A DNA stretch of 64,000 bases. Origin: Tricholomella constricta. Lineage: Eukaryota > Basidiomycota > Agaricomycetes > Agaricales > Lyophyllaceae. The stretch is taken from the NCBI GenBank assembly GCA_013368375.1, contig JAACJP010000017.1, positions 744,001 to 808,000 of the forward strand, read 5' to 3'. The position numbers and the translations under genes were made by a program. Below, piece after piece: positions 59,149 to 64,000 of this stretch. The notes under the pieces were generated by a model, which was given only the letters and a program-made list of their open reading frames with translations, made no database searches and was not told where the DNA came from. How positions within the stretch are numbered: the first letter of the stretch is position 1; the number at the start of each line of letters is the position of its first letter.

Positions 59149-59153
59149 GTCAA
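59149..59153 (+). repeat. Candidate target-site duplication, left (Gypsy-2)
   Basis: GTCAA directly precedes the predicted LTR start TGTCACG. The partner copy would be beyond the window, so this cannot be confirmed here. Confidence 0.4.
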
Positions 59154-59510
59154 TGTCACGAACGTCCCTAACGACCACCCCTAAAGTCACACCCACTACG
59201 CTTTCCCACGCACGTCCGCCGTACATATATGACACCACTTCCTTTTCGGACACCTTACCTCGATATTACCAATTGTTACGACTAGTCTCTGTTCTCGTTC
59301 TTGTTCTCTCTCACTTTCTTGAATCTATTCTGCTTCACTCTCGTATCGCTTAAGCTCATTCGTTCGAACAAGCTCTTGCGAACGTCCTTGTCGACGCTCA
59401 CGACCTCCGAACAACTCTTCGGAGCTCGTCTTCCTCGACAACGTCAGGCCTGTCCGCCTCGGTGGTCCCGGAATAACTCCGTAACCAGCGTGCTACATCA
59501 GGTCCTAACA
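59154..59510 (+). repeat. Gypsy-2 5' LTR (predicted, 357 bp)
   Basis: Begins TGTCACGAACG and ends GTCCTAACA; Gypsy-1 LTRs likewise begin TGTCA and end CCTAACA. The right end is fixed by the adjoining primer-binding site. The left end is inferred from the TGTCA match and from Helitron-like coding stopping there. A TATATA word lies at about 59226, 31 nt before the predicted start at 59257. Confidence 0.65.
59224..59230 (+). promoter_or_regulatory. TATA box of the Gypsy-2 LTR
   Basis: CATATATG lies about 31 nt upstream of ACCTCGATATTA (59257), the LTR sequence complementary to the primer-binding site, and so probably sets the transcript start there. Confidence 0.65.
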
Positions 59511-59522
59511 TAATATCGAGGT
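59511..59522 (+). other. Gypsy-2 primer-binding site, complementary to its own LTR
   Basis: TAATATCGAGGT directly follows the LTR end (CCTAACA). It is the exact reverse complement of ACCTCGATATTA at 59257-59268 in the LTR. No tRNA-type TGG start is present. Confidence 0.8.
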
Positions 59523-59539
59523 CCTCCCACCCACCGGAC

Positions 59540-60418
59540 ATGTCCTCGACGATAGTGGAGCCTAACACAACCATCCGCTATCAAAACTTCGAAGGTCCCT
59601 CCTTCACTCAAAGGAGACCTTCACCACCACCCTTCGAAACCTCCCCTGCCTCAACAGGACCTCCGATGCAAGGGACTTTCGGATCCAACAGGTCCAGGTT
59701 GGAACACCAGATCTTCCAACCTGGCCAACATGAGGGGGATTTTTCCTCAGTCAGTCAGGACCCACGACGACCCCTACCCCGAACCCCCTCAAACGTATTC
59801 AACCCCTCTTACCAACTCGCCACCCCCAACTATCCCCCCTTACCACCATCCGCAACGACCTCCAGACCTCCGCTTTCAAGTAACCAGACTCCCGGATCGT
59901 ACTACGAAAGGTTGAGGCACCCGGAGATGTTCCAGAGGAGGGATAGGGCACGAGAGGAGGGACAGGGACAGTTTGCTCGTCAACAAAACCCCTTTCTACA
60001 CGGTTCAGACCACGAAAGGATACTCTACGAACTCCGCATGACGCGAGAAGAGTTTTCACGACAAGCGCACGAGCTCCTAGTCGAAACCATGGGGATGGAT
60101 CATCAACCCCGAACACCGGAACAATGGGCCAACCTCGTGTTGTCGACCATGCAACTGCACGAAGCCCATCGATTACCCCCACAACTGACGGTGTTGCTAC
60201 AAATGGGGGGAAACGAAAGAAGGTTACGCGCTCTGGCTGGAGAAATCCAGATGTCCAACGAGGGAAGAAGATTCTCCGACCCCCAAAGCGCGGGACGTTC
60301 CTTCCACATGCCAATTCAGGAGCCCGTTCCCTCCAGAATCGAAACTAGATTCGAAGAACCTCCACGGCGACAAGCACGGTCAATACGCAGACAGCTTCGG
60401 CTCTACTCAGGAGGATGA
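59540..60418 (+). CDS. Gypsy-2 leader ORF, Pro-rich
   Basis: A 292-residue frame starting MSSTIVEPNTTIRYQNFEGP. It is rich in Pro, Ser, Arg and Gln, with a more ordered helical stretch (HERILYELRMTREEFSRQAHELLVE..QWANLVLSTMQLHEAH). It has no named domain that I recognise and may be an N-terminal Gag extension or a separate accessory protein. Its stop TGA overlaps the ATG of the following gag in ATGA (60415-60418). Confidence 0.7.
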   Translation: MSSTIVEPNTTIRYQNFEGPSFTQRRPSPPPFETSPASTGPPMQGTFGSNRSRLEHQIFQPGQHEGDFSSVSQDPRRPLPRTPSNVFNPSYQLATPNYPPLPPSATTSRPPLSSNQTPGSYYERLRHPEMFQRRDRAREEGQGQFARQQNPFLHGSDHERILYELRMTREEFSRQAHELLVETMGMDHQPRTPEQWANLVLSTMQLHEAHRLPPQLTVLLQMGGNERRLRALAGEIQMSNEGRRFSDPQSAGRSFHMPIQEPVPSRIETRFEEPPRRQARSIRRQLRLYSGG

Positions 60419-62403
60419 ACCAAGGGAACGCTCCCCCCAGCCAAGAAGGGTTCGAACCCACCGTCACACCAGGGGCAGACGCTCGAAGAGCTCCGACGTT
60501 CGGGTTCTGGGGAGCCCACAACTTACAAAGAATCCCCGAAGAGAACCCCCCTGTCGAAGGACCGTTTTCCAGGCCAAATTCGGGTTTTCAGGGCCCACAG
60601 GGGACCTTCGCAAACCAAGAAGGAGTACCTCCGAGGGAACCTGAGAACATTCCCCTACCTCCGTCGGAACGGGGAATCCCAACGCCACTGTCGTACGCCC
60701 ACAGCTACGAACTACGCGAAGAAAACTCGGAAAGAAGAGAGGGAGCACCCCCTAGGGCACGAGAAGACTGGCGCCAAACACCACCTCATCTGGCAAGTCA
60801 GAACAGGAGGTCACCACAAGGCCCACGCCCAATCTCCCCAAGAGAACGACGTGGAATCGGAGCGGACCCCGGCCCCGGTCAAAACGTAAACATCCTCGAC
60901 GGAAGGCAAGGGACCCAACAACAATTCCCCCAGTTCGAACAATACAGAACTGGATACAACCCCGGACCAGCCCCACCCATACCCGGCGGACGACCGAACC
61001 CCCAGTACAACGGACCACCTCCACAGCCCCAACCACCTCCGGGATCTTCGGGACCACCTACCCCGAGAGGAACTCAATGGGGAAACGGCCCCGGAGGACC
61101 AGGAGGGGGAGGAGGAGGTTGTTGGGGAAACGGCCCCAGAAGAACAGGAGGTCCTGGAGGAGGGGGAGGTCACGGAGGATACGGACCACCACAAGGACCA
61201 GGAGGCCCGGGAGGCCCCGGAGGTCCCGGAGGGGGAGGAGGAGGCCACGGAGGAGGAGGAGGAGGAGGCCCACCCGGAAATCCGGGAGGAGGCCAATTCG
61301 CAAACCCTCAACGACCCCCACCTCCACCGCAACAGCTCTTAGGCCCAAACCAAAACCTGACCCCGGAACAGTACCGACACCTCCTAAACCTGGAATCGAA
61401 AATCGACATCAGGAAACCGGACCCCTTCACTGGAAAAGAACCGAGGAGATGGAAAACCTTCGTCACGGAATGCCTAGTAACGTTTCAAGCCAAGGCGATC
61501 ACCTACGAACAGGATCACCTGAAGGTGTCATTCGCGAGCTCCTACTTAAAGGACGGAGCTATGGACTACTTTCGGCTGCAACTCACGTACAACCCCCAAC
61601 ACCCGATGTTCACGAATTGAGAAGGATTCGTACACGAATTAGGATCATGCTTCGGAATACCGAACTCGAGAGTGGAAGCCGAGAACAACATTTCGCGACT
61701 GAAAATGAAGGAATGGGAAAAGTTCACAGCATTCATCATCAAGTTCGAACAAGAAGCGTACGAAACAGGCTGGAACTGGGTAGCACTACAGTTCACACTC
61801 CGGAAAGCGCTCCCCCAACGAATCCTTAACGTCCTGGCCATCGCACCAAGCCCCGAAACCTACGAAGGTTACCGAGATCTGGTCACTCAAATCGATCGGA
61901 GGTACTGGGAACATCGCATAGAAAATCCAGAGTCCTACAAACCCCTCTGGGCGAATAACGCGAACACCCCCAACACCTCCGCACGACCTCCGATGGGACC
62001 TTCGGCCGGACCCGCAAGCCGCACGACGCCGCAAACGGCTCAAGGGAACAGGAACGCACGCTTGAACGCTGAAAGTCACGATCAGGACCCGGACTCAGGT
62101 AAGGAAGGTAAGGCGCAAGACCAAGAAATCGCATGGGATGACGAAGAGGCACTACAAGCCAACAACATCGGGTTCAAGAAGTCAACGCGCCCCTGGGTGA
62201 AGATCGATGAAGACGTAAAGCAACAACGAATTCGAGACAAGGCCTGCATCCTATGCGGTGACCTGGAACACTGGATGCGCGACTGCCCAACAGCAAACGC
62301 CATGGGCAGAGCCACCTACCTCATCGGCGACGACATCTTCGAATTCCATCACAAGACAGAAGAGGGAAACGCGGGGGCGATTCAGGACTTACCCGGGCTC
62401 TGA
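60415..62403 (+). pseudogene. Gypsy-2 Gag with one in-frame TGA
   Basis: The frame starts MNQGNAPPSQEG and has a long Pro/Gly-rich N-terminal region with many GGPGG and GGGGG repeats (about 61,080-61,300). The capsid-like domain follows (IRKPDPFTGKEPRRWKTFVTE, KVSFASSYLKDGAMDYF). A TGA at 61618-61620 replaces what should be a Trp (NPQHPMFTN*EGFVHELGSCFG). The frame then continues to MKEWEKFTAFIIKFEQEAYETGWN, a CCHC knuckle CILCGDLEHWMRDCP, and a stop at 62401-62403. If the TGA is not an error or read through, the capsid domain is truncated. Confidence 0.85.
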
Positions 62404-62408
62404 ATCGC
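62364..62408 (+). promoter_or_regulatory. Programmed -1 frameshift signal, gag to pol
   Basis: Slippery heptamer G GGA AAC (62364-62370), correctly phased as X XXY YYZ in the gag frame. Then a 6-nt spacer and a perfect 9-bp stem, GCGATTCAG (62377-62385) pairing with CTGAATCGC (62400-62408), around a 14-nt loop. The 3' arm overlaps the gag stop at 62401. After slippage the reading frame is open into pol. Confidence 0.85.
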
Positions 62409-64000
62409 GAAGACCTAAAACCGGACCTTGACACTAAACTACGCGCAACGGCATTATCGACAACGGACACCCGCACAGTAACTCTCTCCTCCCATTCGTC
62501 ACTGGCATTCCTAATATACCTCACGCCAAACGGAGGAGGAGAAGACCCCGAAAACACGCTCATCGACAGCGGAGCTACCGACAACTTCATGGACTCCGTC
62601 ATGGCGACATCACGTGGGCTCCACCTTGAGGAGCTCAACCCCCCAATAAACCTCTGCCTATTCGACGGAGAACTCTCCGCATCAGGCAAAATCACACACT
62701 ATACCACCAACAAAGTCAAATTCAGTGACGGCACCACTCAGAGGATAAGATTCCTCATAACGAAACTCCACGAGACAGCGACGATAGTACTGGGACTATC
62801 ATGGCTGAAGGAGGTCAATCCCCACATAAATTGGAAAGACCTCTGCATCACGCTACGACAGGGGTCAAACGGCAAAATCGAAGGATCACTACCGGACCTC
62901 CGAAGGAAAAAGGAAGTCGCTCCAACAACAACAGGCACAGGAGCTCAACGCTTACCCTCGTGGTCGGCTCGCTTCTTCACGATCGAAGTACAGTTGGAGG
63001 GATCTGCAACGCGTCTACGGGCACTTATTGATAGTGGGGCGGCGGGCAACTTCATAACAAAATCCTCGTGTACAAAGCCGGAACCTCTCGCCAACCCCAT
63101 GACCCTACAACTGTTCGACGGAAACCCCAGCGGAGGCGGAGCCATTTCACACCATAGTCCCGAAACGATCAAACTCGAGAACGGACTAGAGTATAAGGTC
63201 GACCTCCTCATAACACAGTTACATCCAGCCACACCATTAGTGCTCGGATTACCTTGGTTACGGGAAGCAAATCCGGACATCGACTGGCGGGAAATGTCCA
63301 TGACCATGGAACAAGGAGCAGGACTAGCCGCGATATCGCTTTCCCAGAAGACGCAATGGGGAACCGTGACCCTTGAGGAGGAGGAAGACGTCGAAGCTCC
63401 GAAACCAGCCAACCCCCTTTCGGAAAAACAACCCCTCCTCAGGGACCTCCTGGACGACGACAATGATCAGAACGACACCTCCAGCGACAACATGAAGGAG
63501 GAAGACACCCGCCCAAACACCAACGAACCCCAAGAGGAAGTACCAACACCGACAACCGAGTCGCCAGAGGAGGTAACGGGACGGAAACGCACCCGAAAAC
63601 CACCTCCACCCAACTACTTCCCTCCAAACGTTCCGAGGTCCAAATTCAAACCCCACCCCAAACGGAAACCCGCAACGTCCCCAACGACAGAAACACAGGA
63701 AGAAGAGGAAACCGACCCGGAAACGGAGGTCGAAGACGAAACCGGAGAGGGAGAAGAGGATGTCGAAACACAAAGCATCCGCCTGATCGGAGCGGCGCCA
63801 TTCGCGAACCTCATCAGGGACGGAGCCACAGCGTTTCAACTACACATCTCCCCCACCGAACAGGAAGAACAGCTCCATGCCAATAATACCTCCGACGACG
63901 AACCCAAGCAACCAAAGACAGAAAAGGAAATCTTTGAGGAAGTCGTACCTCCGGAGTACAGGGACTTCGAAGACGTATTCTCAGCGGGCGAAGCGAAAAC
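62370..64000 (+). CDS. Gypsy-2 Pol (partial): two retropepsin domains, acidic linker, RT start
   Basis: This frame is open from the -1 shift point to the window end. Protease 1: TLIDSGATDNFMD and TIVLGLSWLKEVNPHINW. Protease 2: ALIDSGAAGNFITK and PLVLGLPWLREANPDIDW, about 150 residues downstream, each with its own Asp-Ser-Gly active site and the flap-like FDG and hydrophobic-hydrophobic-Gly motifs. A long acidic, Pro/Glu/Thr-rich linker with basic patches follows. The frame reaches VVPPEYRDFEDVFSAGEAK, the usual lead-in to Gypsy reverse transcriptases, at the edge. RT, RNase H and integrase lie outside. Confidence 0.87.

Larger units (their letters stand above)
45049..59153 (-). mobile_element. 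Helitron (partial), split by two LTR retrotransposons
   Basis: Rep/helicase pieces in order on the minus strand (55684-59153, 54760-55692, 53805-54760, 45049-47498) form one Helitron gene with DUF6570, Helitron-like N (HUH), Y2 and PIF1 helicase regions. Gypsy-1 interrupts it at 47499-53799 and Gypsy-2 truncates its upstream side at about 59154. Terminal structures (5' TC, 3' hairpin plus CTRR) were not found; the 5' end would lie beyond the window. The right limit given is where Gypsy-2 begins. Confidence 0.8.
55693..59153 (-). pseudogene. Helitron Rep, N-terminal part (DUF6570 and HUH domain)
   Basis: A long frame whose downstream part is clearly Helitron: Cys-rich CNRVCNTCRVHIRKGNVPP..LANGLWLGKVPEVLSSLTFMERLLIARVRHNC (DUF6570-like, about 57,130-57,640), then the Helitron-like N domain with MYHDKRFQKDLAFPFAAF and WYITLSPADVCHP. 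The catalytic HUH motif LTLHLHLLLW lies at about 56,188-56,202, followed by a Cys cluster (CLEKCTACDRCKELKSWW). The first few hundred bases (58,750-59,153) include a triple repeat and may contain an intron; the region past 59,153 belongs to the Gypsy-2 LTR. The true N-terminus is displaced beyond the window. Confidence 0.83.
59154..64000 (+). mobile_element. Gypsy-2: Ty3/Gypsy element, 5' two-thirds, runs off the window
   Basis: Order: LTR, self-complementary primer-binding site, leader ORF (59540-60418), gag (60415-62403), frameshift signal, and pol with two protease domains up to the start of reverse transcriptase at the window edge. It lies antisense to the Helitron it interrupts. Similar LTR ends and priming suggest it is related to Gypsy-1, but its gag and protease regions are quite different. 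Confidence 0.88.

Noticed and set aside
59154..59253. First 33 codons of the long Helitron-containing frame, starting MSEKEVVSYMYGG
   Set aside because: They read the Gypsy-2 LTR in reverse; the Helitron sequence resumes only left of 59154.
60440..60460. GGTTCGAACCC resembling a tRNA T-arm
   Set aside because: It lies inside the gag coding frame and no cloverleaf can be drawn around it.

Overview
The window is nuclear DNA of a mushroom-forming basidiomycete (Agaricomycetes). Host genes are split by many short introns of about 50-70 nt with GT..AG ends. Several families are typical of this group: DUF6593, DUF6699, a CYP53 P450, a secreted GH16 laminarinase, and Agaricomycete-type Helitron, Tad-like LINE and chromovirus elements. 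No rRNA, tRNA or CRISPR array was recognised.

The left half (about 1-30,300) is mostly host genes: a condensin HEAT-repeat subunit (minus), a large disordered RRM-like protein, a UBC4/5-type E2, a small DUF6593-like protein, a GH16 laminarinase, a free-standing Nup96 nucleoporin, a glutathionyl-hydroquinone reductase (ECM4/Xi-class GST), a CYP53 P450, a tandem pair of single-pass membrane proteins of unknown function, and a DUF6699 protein (minus). Intergenic stretches of 1-2.6 kb between them hold little that can be recognised.

The right half is dominated by transposable elements. A Tad-like LINE (about 32,960-40,522, mainly minus) keeps an intact 1,702-codon ORF2. Its 5' end is inverted, and the whole insertion is bracketed by a 16-bp target-site duplication, the layout expected from twin priming. 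Next come a rhamnosidase-N-like membrane protein and a second ECM4 gene (both minus). From 45,049 to the right edge lies a nested complex. A Helitron Rep/helicase gene (minus) is cut in its helicase domain by a complete Ty3/Gypsy chromovirus (47,499-53,799, TSD ATCCC). It is cut again near its N-terminus by a second Ty3/Gypsy element that starts at about 59,154 on the plus strand and runs off the window.

The most informative signals are in the two LTR elements. Each has a primer-binding site complementary to its own LTR, at the point where a TATA box would place the transcript start (Tf1-type self-priming). The second element also has a textbook -1 frameshift signal between gag and pol (GGGAAAC, 6-nt spacer, 9-bp stem), a tandem pair of retropepsin domains, and an ATGA overlap between two upstream ORFs. 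The Helitron helicase carries a deubiquitinase-like C-terminal domain, and its stop codon lies 27 nt upstream of, and in the same frame as, the second ECM4 gene.
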